Shown here in pieces: positions 35,998 through 48,215 of a stretch of DNA of 64,000 nucleotides. The translations under genes and the position numbers were made by a program. Each line of letters starts with the position of its first letter. Within the stretch, counting starts at the first letter, position 1. The notes beneath the pieces were generated by a model. That model did not search any database. It saw nothing but the letters and a program-made list of their open reading frames with translations, and was not told where the DNA came from. Location: positions 565,654,602 to 565,718,601 of the forward strand of contig NC_133666.1 in NCBI RefSeq assembly GCF_037893015.1, given 5' to 3'. This stretch comes from Macrotis lagotis. Taxonomy: Eukaryota > Chordata > Mammalia > Peramelemorphia > Peramelidae.

Positions 35998-36136
35998 AGG
36001 GGCATCTAGGTGGCATAGAGCACTAGCCCTGGAATCAGGAGGACCTGAGTTCAAAACTGACCTCAGACACTTAATTGCCTAGCTGTGTGACCTTGGGCAA
36101 ATCAATTAGCCTCATTGCCTTAAATAAATAAAATTT
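35998..36136 (+). mobile_element. SINE, sense
   Basis: Short-family copy with small deletions in the head and tail, directly after the L1 end. Confidence 0.85.
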
Positions 36137-36219
36137 AAAACAACAACATGTGACTGGGGAAAAATAAAATATTAAATAAATTTTAAAAAACTACTCCCTT
36201 CCCCACCTAAATAACTTTT

Positions 36220-36480
36220 AGTTTTCTTGATAAAGTAACTTGCTCAAGGTAAGTGTCAAGTGTTTGAGGTCAGACTTAACCCTGATTGCATGGCATTCAA
36301 TTCCATTTCCAATGTCTTGATTCATATCTGACCACTGGATCCAAATGGCACTGGAGGAAAAAGTAAGGTTGGTGACTTAATACAGTACCACCTCACTCAA
36401 AATTCATGTGTTTGTCATGGCATCACCTCTCTGATGTCATGGTCTTCTTAGAGAATGAAAGACAAAAAAAATCCCAATAA
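36220..36480. mobile_element. Chimeric long-tailed SINE with inverted 5' part
   Basis: 36230-36285 ('taacttgctcaaggtaagtgtcaagtgtttgaggtcagac') is in antisense orientation, while from 36286 on the sequence is sense ('ttaaccctgattgc', 'gattcatatctgaccactggatcc', 'gtcatggcatcacctctctgatgtcatggtcttctt'). The junction is a head inversion. Confidence 0.65.
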
Positions 36481-37060
36481 AATTAACCATAAACAACAGT
36501 TTTATTGATTAACGTAATGACTTTTTTGCTTTCAATTTTATCCATCTTTTAATTTGCAGAATATCATTTTCATATTTAATTGAAGTCTTAAATTCATTGG
36601 TTTCTTAGGCCTTTTAAAAATTTGCATTCTAATTTGTTTTTTTCTTTCTTTAGTTAATGAAAGTATTTAGAAACATGATTTCTCCTGAGAACTATTTTGA
36701 CTATGTTCCATGTTGTCTCATTGTATTATATTTAATGGAGTTATCAATTATTTCTATAATTCATTCTTTGACATTGATTCTTTAGAATTAAATAATTTAA
36801 ACTTCAATTAATTTCTTCAACTGGTCTTTATTAAATCTAATTTTATTTCATTGTAGTCAGTAAAATATTTAATATTTTGTTCTACATTTATTGGTGTTAT
36901 TCTTATGCCCTAATATATGGCTCATTTTTGTATAGGTGCAATTTGCAGCTATAATATGTATACTACTTTCTACTTCTATTCAATAATTCTCAAAGATTTC
37001 TTATATCTAACTTCTAAAATTCTATTCAGGTTATAATTAAAGATTTTTGTTCAGACCCCA

Positions 37061-38340
37061 GTTTGAAAGCCCTAAGCACAGAGAGAATGATGGAAGAGTT
37101 TTCATCTAAGATAGTTTGATTTTCCTCTTCAAGATTTTTGAAGTGATTTCCATTGGACCCTAAGTCTCTAATCCTGGTGAAAAGAGACTAATAACTGAGT
37201 CTCCCTAAGGATCAGGCTTTCCTTTTGAGGTTGAAATATTATGTAAGTTAGTCAATAATTAGACACTGTCTTTAGAGGGCTGATAGTGAGTTGAAGGATT
37301 ACTTTAACAAGAAAAGAAGGGTTCCCTGGACCCAGGACCAGTTTTGTTGTTGCTTCAGAAGTACCAAGCCTTATCACCTTGGTTTCTTACTTGAAGTGTG
37401 AGGGAGTGAATTTCAGTGAATCTCAGATCCTCTAATTCCTGTAAGGAGAATTCGATGTGTTCAAGCCATAATAAAAGGGATATGACTTTCTCTCTGCAAA
37501 GAGAGAAATCTTAATTATTTTTTTACTCATTTCTTTAAGTGTCAACAAAACAGGTATAAACTATTAGAACTTTGTAAAGTGGTGACTAGAAGTTCTGTTT
37601 GAATGAGAGCTTTGGCAATACAGGAGTATGTCCTTTATAAAAATGAGCTAATTAAGAAACTAAGAGTTTTTCAAAGGTCTGGCTGTAAAGAGGAAGAAGA
37701 CGGATTATCAAGAGCTGAGCCAGAAATAATGGATAGCTGAGGAGTAACTGGTAAAAATAGAAAGAGAACATAGGGGATTGAGGAAAGTTTGAAGAACAGG
37801 TTTGCTCCTTCCCTAACTCTGCCTCTTATTAACAGATATCTTAATATACTTTATGACTTCTTTACTCAAATGTTTTCAATAACCTAAAATTTTCTTCAAC
37901 CCAAAAGATACCAAAGATGCAAGAGATAAATACAAATATAAATTGAGTAAGAGTCAAAACTCTGGCTAAATTTCATGAATTTTCCTAATTGGTGACTCAG
38001 AATGAATGTGATAATGTGATAGGGCCAAGATCTCTCAGGGCTCCTCTCTTTTTTCCCCCTCCCCCCAATATGATTTAGGTTAGTATTTCCCTAAAAGTGA
38101 CAAAATCAGGATTTGGTCGGCCTTATGGGGGAGATGTGGCTCTCAATGCTGTTTGACTGTGTTACTATGGTTTCCTGGTTACCTATGGTAATAAAGGTCC
38201 CATCCACTTGGGGGGTGATGCCCTTCTTATTTTCTAGATAGCTGAAAACCATGTGAATTGTCACACTTTTCATTGCTAAACAGATGTGTATCCGAATAGA
38301 GATGAAGGGAGGAGAGAAATGGTTGTATCAGTGCTAATTG
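37061..38340. other. No feature recognised
   Basis: Unassigned intergenic sequence of ordinary composition, with no SINE in this stretch. No exon-like open frame seen. Confidence 0.4.
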
Positions 38341-38364
38341 GCACTTCATCTTTATTTGTTGTTA

Positions 38365-38590
38365 TTGGGAAGGCTAGGAAAGCATTGCGCCTGGAGTAAG
38401 ATAGACCAGACTTCACATCTGACCTCAGACACTTACTAGCTATGTGACTGTGGACAAGCCACTTAATCTCTGCTTGAATAAAACTGGAGAAGGAAATGCC
38501 AAATCACTCTAGTATCTTAGTCAAGAAAACCCCATTTGGTTCAAGGGTCACAAAGCGTAGAATAGGACTGAACAACAACAAAAAATTAAA
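38365..38590 (+). mobile_element. SINE with BovB/RTE-like tail
   Basis: Weak head, then 'gacctcagacacttactagctatgtgactgtggacaagcc', 'gagaaggaaatgccaaatcactctagtatcttagtcaagaaaacccc', and 'tgaacaacaacaaaa'. Confidence 0.75.
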
Positions 38591-38829
38591 TATCTCTTCA
38601 TCTTTGTTATATATCTTTGCTACATTAGGGCAAAATAAATCTCTTTTTATGACCTATGAGTGCCTCATTTCAGCCCAACAGCAAACCTCAATTGGTAGGA
38701 TACCAAGAACAGACCAGCCTCTAAACAGATAACATTCCTAATTTTTCTTGTAATATAATCTCTCTTCAGTAGCAGAATATGAAGATCTGGAGGTATTACA
38801 TTGCCTTAGGATTAATGTGATCTAATTAA

Positions 38830-39020
38830 TTTTATAATCTTACACGGCATTTCTAGAACTATATGTCATATAATAACAAGGAATGTGGGTATTCTTGCTT
38901 TACTTCTGTATTTATTGGGAAAATTTTTAGCATAGCTTCATTTTCTATAATGCTTGCTTTTTGTGTTGATAGATATTTATGAGTTTATATATTCTTAACT
39001 GGTATTTTATTTTGGCTGTC
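38830..39020 (-). mobile_element. Antisense L1 ORF2 fragment (old)
   Basis: 'ggtattcttgctttacttctgtatttattgggaaaat' and 'ataatgcttgctttttgtgttgatagatatttatgag' parallel 46020-46140 of the larger antisense L1. Confidence 0.5.
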
Positions 39021-39239
39021 ACCTTTCACTAATTGGCAAGTTAAGAAGAAATGTTTGTTGGCTATTTTATTTTTCTTTTCATGACAATTGACTTATGTCA
39101 GTTATGCTTCTGTATAAAATTGTTGTGATTGATGTTGTTATTTCTTCTTTCCATTATTCATTTTTACCATTAATTGTCTTTTTAAGCAGTTCAGGATTGA
39201 GTTGCTTCAATTGTATGGCATATTTGATTTCATATACAT

Positions 39240-39393
39240 ATATTTTTTTAGTTTTTGCTAGGCAATGGGGTTAAGTGGCTTGCCCAAGGCCACACAGCTA
39301 GACAATTATTGTTTGAGGCTGGATTTGAACTCAGGTACTCCTGACTCCAGGGCCAGTGCTCTATCCACTGTACCACCTAACTGCCCTATCATA
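39240..39393 (-). mobile_element. SINE, antisense
   Basis: Short-family reverse copy with a small deletion in the 'attattaagtgtctgagg' region; ends 'gtaccacctaactgcccta'. Confidence 0.9.
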
Positions 39394-40680
39394 TTTTTTT
39401 CTACAGTTTTACATATTTTGATCTTTATTCAGACAAGACAGTGGTTGACTTTAAGCAGACAGCTGATGCAAGTATGATTGCCATATTAATAGAGTGTTTT
39501 CTTCTCTGCTAAGTCATAATCAATTTCTTTTTGTGTCATATTAATTGGTGTTTACTATGTTCTGCCAGTTTTTTTTTCTTGATGAACTTATTCATTTCTT
39601 CAGGTTTTGGGCTCTCTCATTTTTGTTTCTGAACCATAGTTCCAGATATGTTTCTTTTCATATTTATCCATTGTCACTTTTGCATGAAGTCAAAAAGTAT
39701 CTTATAACTAATTTATTTTTGATTTTCAGGATTTTATTGAGTTTTTCATAGAGTTTATCTGCCTCTTCATCACCTTCAATCAGTGTAGGATTGTTTTCAT
39801 GATGGACTTTTGACAAATATTTATTTCTACTATATTAGGAGATAACCAAGGGACCCGTGAAATAATATTTCTAGTTGTCTATAAGAAGATAAAACCTACT
39901 TCATCTATTCTCCTATTTGCCTCTCTAATGAGTTTCTGTGACCCAACCTTTTATTTAATTGCAACTTCTTTCTTGTTTTTTAGCAAGAATGTCAAAATTA
40001 ATATGATTCAGCTCCTTCAACTGTGTATTTACTTGTTAATTGAATGCTAAATTTCTCATATTTATAATATGTGTCTGGCTAAAGGTTTCAGAGATTTGAA
40101 AGAATTTGTTTAAAAGATCAACTCGACCCAGAAGAATTTAGGCACAAAAGAAATTTATTTATGCATTATTGTGGCAATTAAAGTAAGAAGGAAATTGAGC
40201 AGCAACATGGGCTCTATTTCATAGGGAAATCTTTAGAGTTCCTTAAGAAAGTAACAAAGCCAAGGGAGAAATTAAGAACAATTGTGAAGGCATTGCAACC
40301 AGTCTGAAGCAGCAGCCAGCAGGGAATAAGGCAGGGGTTATATAGGATAAATGCTGGGAAAGGGATAAAGGAGGAATGAGGGTGATGCTAGGCAGGTCTT
40401 AAGGAATGGGTAACAGGGACTGTCACATAGACTGGGCATGTCCTGAGGGAACAATGGAAGGAGAATAGACACAGTGGTTTAAAAACTTGATCCTTTTGGT
40501 GTAGGGCGGGGATATGCCTAATCCTTACCAGTGGACAAAGTACTTCACTGAAGTTCATTGACCTCATCATCAATATCCAAGTTAGAGTTTATAGATACTC
40601 AATAAATAATCTGATTCTCAGCAATCTCTGATTCCTTTCCCACCTCTCTAGCATTGTCAATACTAAAGAAGAACAGAAAT
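39394..40680. other. Unassigned; possible LTR-like block 40100-40640
   Basis: 39400-40080 is AT-rich and may be LINE-derived. 40100-40640 is GC-richer, with 'aaagaaatttatttatgca' at one end and 'gggttatataggataaatg' inside, similar in look to a reversed solo LTR. Ends and TSD were not found. Confidence 0.35.
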
Positions 40681-40689
40681 GGAGATAAC

Positions 40690-41058
40690 TTTGACCTATT
40701 TTTTTTTTCTTCAGAACCTAGTCCCCTCCTTTCTTTACAATCTTCCTATACCTTACTCTCTGTCGCATACTCTGATCCAGTCACACTGGCTTCCTTGCCA
40801 AGACATTCTACCTTTGCACTCTGATAATTTTCTTTGGTTATTTCGCATATCTGGAATGCTCTCCCCTCTTCATCTCTCTACTGGCTTCCTTCAACTCTCA
40901 GTTAAAATCCCATCTTCTATAGGAAGATTTCTTCAACTTCTCTAAATTCCAGCATTTTTCTCTCAATATTTTCTATTTATATCATGTATAGATTGGTTGT
41001 AATTTGTTTGTTCATTGTCTCTTTTGTATCCCTCGCTTTTAGCACAGTTACTGACAAG
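40690..41058 (+). mobile_element. L2-type LINE 3' end, sense
   Basis: 'ctgatccagtcacactggcttccttgccaagacattctacctttgcactctg' and 'catatctggaatgctctcccctcttcatctctctactggcttccttcaa' are diagnostic LINE2 3' ORF blocks, followed by the 3' UTR. Confidence 0.8.
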
Positions 41059-41285
41059 TAAGTTATCGTTCAGTTGTTTCAGTTGTTTCCACTTCTTCAT
41101 GATGTCATTCAGAGTTTTCTTGGCGAAGATATTGGATTGATTTGCCATTTCTTTCTCCAGTTCATTTTAGAGAGGAGGAAACACAGGCAAACAAAGTTTA
41201 ATGACTTGCACAGAACCAGAAAACTATTAAATGTCTAAGATTAGATTTGAACTTCCTACTATTCCATGCCACCTACCTGCCCCTT
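41059..41285 (-). mobile_element. SINE with BovB/RTE-like tail, antisense
   Basis: 'cagttgtttcagttgtttccacttcttcatgatgtcattc', 'ttcttggcgaagatattggattgatttgcc' and head 'catgccacctacctgcccc'. Inserted in the L2 tail. Confidence 0.75.
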
Positions 41286-41494
41286 TAGTAAGTACTTCAT
41301 AATTGTTTGTTGACTTATTTTCTTGTGATGCTATAGCTAAGTGATCTTTTGATATTTAGCAAGGATAGTCCTTGGAAAACAGACTCATTCCATTTGCAGG
41401 AGTCATACAGAAGCTTTTCCAATGCAGTAGAACCTGTCCTGTGCTTACTGGCCTAGGTACTTAGTCTGTTGACATAAATTAAATAAACTTCCCA

Positions 41495-41640
41495 AAGTAC
41501 AAGCCTGTCATTGTCCTACTCAAGAACCTTCAGTGATTCACTATTACCTCTAGGGATAAACACAAATTCCACAGATTGGCATCTAAGGCACTCCACAGTT
41601 TGGTTCTAGTTTACTTCTCCAAGATAAATTATTTTTGTAT
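41495..41640 (+). mobile_element. L2-type LINE fragment, sense
   Basis: 'ctactcaagaaccttcagtgattcactattacctctagggataaa' and 'ggcatctaaggcactccacagtttgg' are LINE2 ORF blocks lying 5' of those at 40.7 kb in family order. A separate or rearranged copy. Confidence 0.65.
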
Positions 41641-43615
41641 ATATAGGGGGGAAAAAAGGAGATTTATTTAAACTAAGTTAATTTAAGCAAAGAGAAAGAT
41701 GGTTTCCTCTTTTCATCTTCTCTTGGAAAAAATAGGAAATTATTCTAAGGATTCTAAAGGTCCTTTTACTTTTATTTGCTGAGATTGATAGGCTCCAGCA
41801 GAGACTGAAGCTCCCATCAAGTTAAGAGAAGCTAATCAGCAGGCCAGGGGAAGTCATCCTCTTTGGAATTTTCCTAGTAGGAGGAATCTAGTGATAACTA
41901 ACCAGAAGGAGTATTTAACCAATTTCAAAGCTGAATGGAAAGGACAGATTAGGAGGGTGTGATTTCTGAGCCTCTCTACCGTTCTAGGACAAGAGTTTTT
42001 GTAGCCAGCATTTGAGTTCTGTTCTGCTTATGAGGAATCATTATCCAGATCCAGGAAACAAAGGCAGAAAGAAAATGAAAATTTATTAAAAGAAGTTACA
42101 ACATGTAAGAAAATGGTAGGTAAAGAGAGACAGAGACAAAAGAGCAGTCAAGCAGAACTGACTGGGCCAGTAAGTCAGAGAATATTGGCCCTGAGCAGAG
42201 GTCCGACCCAGATTTCTATGTCTTGTCCCTTATCCAAAGGACAAAAGGTGAATCCCCTTCCCCCTATTGCACCTGGAATTAGGTAGAGGGTGGAAGAGGA
42301 GATCAAGATACAATTTTTTATTGGGGAACCTCCATCCAATTTAATAAGATTTAACAGCCTTTAAGATTACAAATTCTGTTTCTGCTACATTCTGCTACAT
42401 TCATAATTCTCTACATCTTTTCCCTAAACCACTTCTATTATCTTACTTTACTTTCTGAATTCTAACAGGATCTTGGATCCTCTCGAGGCCAGACAAATAT
42501 ATCCAAACTGCTGTAGCCAGAGTTGAATATTCAATAATATGCTTTGTCTGTAAGAATTCATTTAAATTAGATTTGTGTTTTCCTTCTTTGGTATCCAAAC
42601 AGGTTCAGCCTGCTCCTCATCACCAGTTTTTGCTTCTGGCTAGGGACTTTTCTCCAATCCAAACCACTTTCTTCCTGTCAATTCACATGGTGCTTTAGCT
42701 CATCTCCTCTATTTGCCATATTCCTTCCCAGTTCCCTACCTCATCATAGACATAATTTGGTGCTATCATCCTTTGGGATTAGAAGAAGGACCAGAGGTCA
42801 GTCTTGCACTCTCACCCTGAATGAGAAAGAAATTTTATTCTCAATCCTCCCCTAACAAACACATGCCTAGCCACACCCTTTCCTAGAGGTCATGGGAATC
42901 TGACCTCTTGGCTTCTCCTGGAAGTTAGAGAAAACTCACTTGGCAAGATTTTTTGTAAAAATAGGAATGGATGGATTGGAGTATCTGTCCTGGCCAGAGA
43001 ACTTTCAGAAGGGAAGATTTTTATTAGGGGTGAAATCTACTAGCTTGTGAGATTGAAAAATGAGATAACATCTTATGGGTTGACTCCAGAATAAAATTTA
43101 AGTGCAGCAAAACTGTCTGCCAGATAAAGGGAGAGGGTATAAAACCCATCAAGCTCTGATTTCATATTTAAGGCAAACAAAGAACAAGAAATGGATTCTT
43201 TTTTTTTAAAGCTATATTGAGGGCAAGAAGATCAAGAAGGAATAAGAATATTGCATTCTTCAAATAAATGGGACTACAAAAACATGTTAGAAAAAAAGGC
43301 ACATCTATTTAACTCATATTTTGCCCCTTTTCTCCACAAGATGAAGAAAATGAAATTTAGGTAGTGACAAACAAAATGAAAATAGTTAACAAGAAACTGA
43401 AAATCCCAGTGACATTTAGAATGACAGATCCTTTAGGCTATTCATTTTTATCAGATCTTGATAAATTGCTTCCTAGGTTACAAAAGGATTAGTCAATGTG
43501 ACTGTAGGGCTGCTGTTGGAAAAATCATAGAACATGATAGAGGAGCCCCAGGAGTGGGAGAAGGATGTGTCTTGATTGTCAAAAAAAAAGGAAGATATTA
43601 TTAAAAGGATAATTT
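41641..43615. other. Unassigned sequence, possibly LTR-derived in part
   Basis: No gene recognised. 42050-42500 has mixed composition with 'gaaaatttattaaaagaag' and a C-rich middle; LTR origin is possible but unproven. 42590-42900 is pyrimidine-rich and could be degraded L2. Confidence 0.35.
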
Positions 43616-44786
43616 TGAGAATTTATTAATTTTGAATAGTATTTTTTCCCAATTGCATGTAAAAATAGTTTTAAAATTCATTTTTTCATAGGATTTTGAG
43701 AACCAAAATTTTTTCTCTCCCTCCCTTTCTTACATAAGATGGGAAGTGATTTGATAGATTGCACATTTACATGTGCAATCATACAAATGTATTTCTATAT
43801 TAGTCATATTATGAAAAAACAAAGAGGGAAAAGCCACAAAAACAAAACAAAAGTAGAAATAGTATACTTTGATCTGTACTCGGACTTATGGTTCTTTCTC
43901 TGGAGATGGATAGCATTTTCCATCATGATTTTTTGGAATTGTCTTGTATCATTGTATTTCTGAGAAGAACTAAATCATAGTTAATCCTTATACAGTGTTA
44001 CTGTTACGGTGTACAGTGTTGTCTGGTTTTTCTTACTTTCTTCAGGATCAGTTCATGTAAATCATCTCAGGTTTTTCTGAAATCTACCTGCTCATCATTT
44101 ATTATAGCACAATTGTATTCCATTCCATTTATATACCACAACTTGCTGAATCATTCCTTAACTGAGGAGCAATCCCTCAATTTCCAATTCTTTGCCTCCA
44201 CAAAAAGAGTTACTATAAATATTTTTGGACTTATAGGTCCTTTTCCCTTTTATATGATCTCTGGGATACAGACTTAGTAGTAGTATTGCTGGATTAAGGG
44301 GTAAGCACAGTTAGAGTGCCCTTCCAGAATGGTTAGATCAGATCACATTTCCACCAAGAGTGCATTAGTGGTCTAATTTTCCCTCATCTTCTTTAATATT
44401 TGTAATTTTACTTTTCTGTCATATTAACCAATCTAATAGGTATGAAGTATCACCTCAAAGTTGTTTTAATTTGCATTTCTCTAATTAATAGTGATTTAGA
44501 ACATTTTTTCATATGACTACAGGTAGTTTTAATTCTTCATTTGAAAATTATTCATATTCTTTTATTTATCAATTGGGGAATGACTTGCATTCTTATAAAT
44601 TTGACTCAGTTCTTTATATATTCTAGAAATGAAACTTTTATCAGAAACATTTGCCATAAAAATTGTTTCCCGGTTTATACTTTCCTTCTAATCTTGATTA
44701 CATTGGTTTTATTTGAGTGGAACATTTTTATTTTTATCAAAATTATCCATTTTGCATTTCTAAAGCTTCTCTATCTTTTGGTTTGT

Positions 44787-44943
44787 TTGTTTTTTTTTAG
44801 GTTTTTGTAAGGCAAATGGAGTTAAGTGGCTTGCCCAAGGCCACACAGCTAGGTAATTATTAAGTGTTTGAAACCAGATTTGAACCCAGGTACTCTTGAC
44901 TCCAGGGCCAGTGCTTTATCCACTGAGCCACCTAGCCGCTCCT
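44787..44943 (-). mobile_element. SINE, antisense, inside the antisense L1
   Basis: Near-consensus reverse copy ending 'gagccacctagccgctcc'. Flanks ctatcttttggttt and ctatctcttgtttt look like a decayed TSD. Confidence 0.9.
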
Positions 44944-45001
44944 ATCTCTTGTTTTGACATAAATTCTTCCTTTCTTCATAGATCTGACAGGTAAAGTATA
45001 C

Positions 45002-45135
45002 CTTGCTCTCCTAATTTGTTTATGATAATCTACCTTATATTTAATTTATATGCCTATTTTGACCTTATCTTGCTCTCCTAATTTGTTTATGATAATCTAC
45101 CTTATATTTAATTTATATGCCTATTTTGACCTTAT
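45002..45135 (+). repeat. Perfect 67-bp tandem duplication
   Basis: 45002-45068 and 45069-45135 are identical by direct comparison, starting cttgctctcctaatttg and ending ttgaccttat. Lack of any difference implies a recent event. Confidence 0.97.
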
Positions 45136-46800
45136 CTTTGGTAGGTAGTGGGAGATGTTGGTTTAGGCCTAGTTTCGTCCAGACTATTTTTTTCCAGCAG
45201 TTTTTGTCAAATATTGAGTTCTTATCTCATGAGTAGGTTTCTCAAACAGTAGATAACTATAGTCATTTACTACTGTCTTATACATCTAATTAATTCTACT
45301 GCTCCATTACTCTACTTCTTAGCCTGAACTAGTTTGATAATTACTGCTTTTTAACATGGTTTTAGATCTGGTACCATTGGATCTAAACTTCCTTTGCATT
45401 TATTTATTAATTCCTTTGATATTCCTGATCTTTTGTTCTTCCAGATAACTTTTATTATTTTTCAATTTCTATAAAATATTTTTGGTAGTTTGCTATGGCA
45501 TGTGAATGGATAAATTAATTTAGGTAGAGTTGTCATTTTTATTATATTAGCTTGGATTACCCATGAGCAGTTGATAATTTTTTTTTCTAAATGTTTGAAT
45601 CTGACTTTATTTGTGGAAAAGTATTTTGTAAATATATTCATATAGTTGCTGGGTTAGTCATGGCAAGTAGATACCCAAATATTTTATGTCATCTACAGTT
45701 ATTTTAAATGGAATTTCTCTTCCTATCTCTTGCTGTTGAACTTTGTTGGTCATACATAGAAATGCTGTTGATTTTTATGAATTTATTTTATATCCTGTGA
45801 ATTTGCTAAATTATTAGTATTTCAATTTTCCCACATCTAAAGTTGTTAAGTATTTTAAGTAATTTTCAGTTTTTATCTCAGGTTCTCTAAGAATACTATC
45901 AAATCATTTTGTGAAGAGTGAGAGTTTTGTTTGCTCATTGCCTATTCTAATTCGTTCAATTTCTTCTCTTATTGGTAAAGCTAACATTTTTAATATGATA
46001 TTGAATAATAGTAGTGTTAAAGGGCATCCTTGTTTCACCCATGATTTTATTGGGAAGGCTTCTTGCTTATTCCCAATAAGATAATGCTAACTGATAGTTT
46101 TAGATAGATATCGCTTATCTTATTGGGAATTGCTCCATTTATTCCTATGCTTTATAGTGTTTTTTAAAATAGGGATGTGTGTTATATTTTATCAAAAGCT
46201 TTTTCCTGCATCTTTTGAGATAATCATATTATTTCTGCTAATTTTATTATTGATATAGTCAATTATGCTAATACTTTTCCTAAAATTGAACTACACTTGC
46301 ATTCCTGTTATAAATTCCTCCATTTATAATTTATTATCCTGGTGATAAATTGCTGTAATGTCATTACTAATATTTTATTTAAAATATTGGCATTAAAATT
46401 CATTAAGAAAATTGGTTTATAATTTTTTATTTGGTACTTCCTGATTTATATATCAGCACCATATTTGTGTCATGAAAGGAATTTGGTAGGACTTCTTTTT
46501 CATCTATTTTCCCCAGTAGTTTATATAGTTTTGAAATCAATTGTTCTTTGAATGCTTGATAGAATTCACTTGTAAATCCATCTGGTCCTGAAGACTTTTT
46601 TTAGGGAGTGCATAGATGGTTTGTTCCATCTCTCTTTCTAAACTTGGGTCATTTAAGTATTTTATTTCCTTTTCTTTTAATTTGGACAATTATTTTTTTC
46701 GTAAATATTCATCCACTTCACTGGGCAAAATTGCTTTAATTTCCTCTTTATTGCTGGTAAATTCACCCTCTTATTATTTATTCCTTAATGAAATTTTTAG

Positions 46801-47138
46801 TGTTTTCACCATTTTATGCTGATTGAATTTGGAATGTCTTATTATTATTTTATTGTGGTAGAATATCTGCAACAGAAATCTACACAAGTTATTATTATTA
46901 TCGTGTGGTCTTTTTGCAAATATTATCATTAGAGTTATAATTGAGATTATTGTTTGAATCAAAAAATGATATTGCTACTTGCTTTTGAATGTACTCTAAA
47001 ACTCTCTCTGCAAATATTTGCCAGAATTGTGTCTTTCTCCAAAGGACAATACAATTAAATTCATTGAGATGAATGTAGATAATAAATGGTCTCTGACATC
47101 CTGAAGTATATTTATAAACCATAATGTAAGTTCACATT
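46801..47138. other. AT-rich sequence between two LINEs
   Basis: Contains the left TSD copy of the following LINE at its end; otherwise nothing recognised. Confidence 0.5.
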
Positions 47139-47527
47139 TATATAACACTTTTTAAAAATTTTTAACAAAATAATTTAATTAAGTTTAAATTTAAACAGAT
47201 ACACATATGGAATTAGCTTTGAAACAAATGAATCCTTTTGTTATTTTCACCAATTCTTACTAATTTAGTTCTTTTTGTCTCATTCCTGTTAATAGTTTTC
47301 AAAAAAAACAAAGCAATTCTTTTTAGTCCATTGTCTTACCTTTTTATTTTTTATTTATTATTTATATTTATTCCCATTTTGTACAAATGTATTTTTATAC
47401 ATTAATAAAATATTCTTGTTTAAGAGTAAATGAAATACCCCTCCCCCATAAATATAGACTTGCTTGAGCGATAAAGTAAAGAGGAGAGAAAAAAATTAAA
47501 ATTAAAAAAATAATAGTAATAATTGTA

Positions 47528-47665
47528 GGTATGGCCAGGTGGCAAAATGGACAGAGGACCAGCCCTGGAGCCACGAGCACCTGAGCCCACATCCGGCCCG
47601 TACACCCAACAATCACCCAGCCATGTGACATGCAAGCCACCGGAATCCCACTGCCCTGAAAAAAT
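47528..47665 (+). mobile_element. SINE-like unit 1 inside the HAL1-like 3' region
   Basis: 'ggtatggccaggtggcaaaatggacagagg' to 'ccactgccctgaaaaaatc'; a GC-shifted relative of the short SINE ('ccagccctggagccacgagcacctgagcccacatccgg'). Orientation is opposite to the host element. Confidence 0.75.
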
Positions 47666-47714
47666 CAAAAAAAGAAAAAAAAAGACCCAAAATAAAATAA
47701 AATAGTAATAAAAG

Positions 47715-47879
47715 TAGGGTGGCTGGGTGGTGGACAGAGCATTGGCCCTTGAGCCAGGAGCACTGGGGTATAAATCCAGCCTCAGACACCCAATAATCAC
47801 CCTGCTATGCGGCCCCAGGCAGGCCACCCAGTCCCATGTGCCCTGCACCCCCTCATAATAATAATAATAATAATAATAT
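47715..47879 (+). mobile_element. SINE-like unit 2 plus (AAT)n inside the HAL1-like 3' region
   Basis: 'tagggtggctgggtggtggacagagcattggcccttgagcc' through 'cctgcaccccct', followed by an AAT microsatellite at 47853-47879. GC-shifted like unit 1. Confidence 0.75.
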
Positions 47880-47957
47880 AAAATGTGTTTGAGTCTTTGT
47901 TCCAACACCAACAACTCTGTCACGGGTGGATCACATTCTTTATGATAAGTCCATCAC

Positions 47958-48115
47958 AAAAGTTACTTCCAGGGGATAGAGCACTGGCCCTGGAGTCAGG
48001 AGTACCTGAGTTCAAATCTGGCCTCAGACACTTAATAATTACCTAGCCGTGTGGCCTTGGGCAAGCCACTTAACCCCATTGCCTTGCAAAAACTAAAAGA
48101 AAAAAGTTACTTCCA
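47958..48115 (+). mobile_element. Young SINE inside the HAL1-like 3' region, 14-bp TSD
   Basis: Body about 47972-48101, lacking the first 20 bp of the head but otherwise near consensus. TSD aaaagttacttcca at 47958-47971 and 48102-48115. It is clearly a separate, later insertion, unlike the GC-shifted units around it. Confidence 0.92.
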
Positions 48116-48215
48116 TATTTTTCCACCATTGTCATTGCTGATCGCAACTCCCTCTTTTTGTATTTCTCCACTACCATGTGCTATATTTTCTCTCTCCTTT
48201 CACTCTGACTCTGCT

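Larger units (their letters stand above)
35200..37060 (-). mobile_element. Antisense L1 ORF2, interrupted
   Basis: 35260-35490 aligns by eye with 27500-27640 (shared 'ctcacctttttcatttttgat' and 'ctggtaattt'). 36480-37060 continues further into ORF2 (block 'ttttattgattaacgtaatgacttttttgctttcaatttta'). Between them lie a sense L1 3' end (35520-35995), one SINE, and a chimeric SINE (36220-36480). Confidence 0.6.
43620..46800 (-). mobile_element. Antisense L1, 3.2 kb (3' UTR through ORF2 palm region)
   Basis: From the 3' UTR (43640-44000, shared with 28.3 kb) through the 3'-ORF2 blocks 'gaggagcaatccctcaatttccaattctttgc', 'ttaatttgcatttctctaattaatagtgattta' and 'tgggcatccttgtttcaccc'-type sequence. 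It reaches the reversed G-P-D-G-F region 'ccatctggtcctgaagac' at about 46580. Frames are broken. A SINE (44787-44943) and a 67-bp tandem duplication lie inside. Confidence 0.8.

Noticed and set aside
47420..47923. 167-codon minus-strand frame with Y runs
   Set aside because: It is the translation of the antisense SINE-like units and the AAT microsatellite; no protein resemblance.
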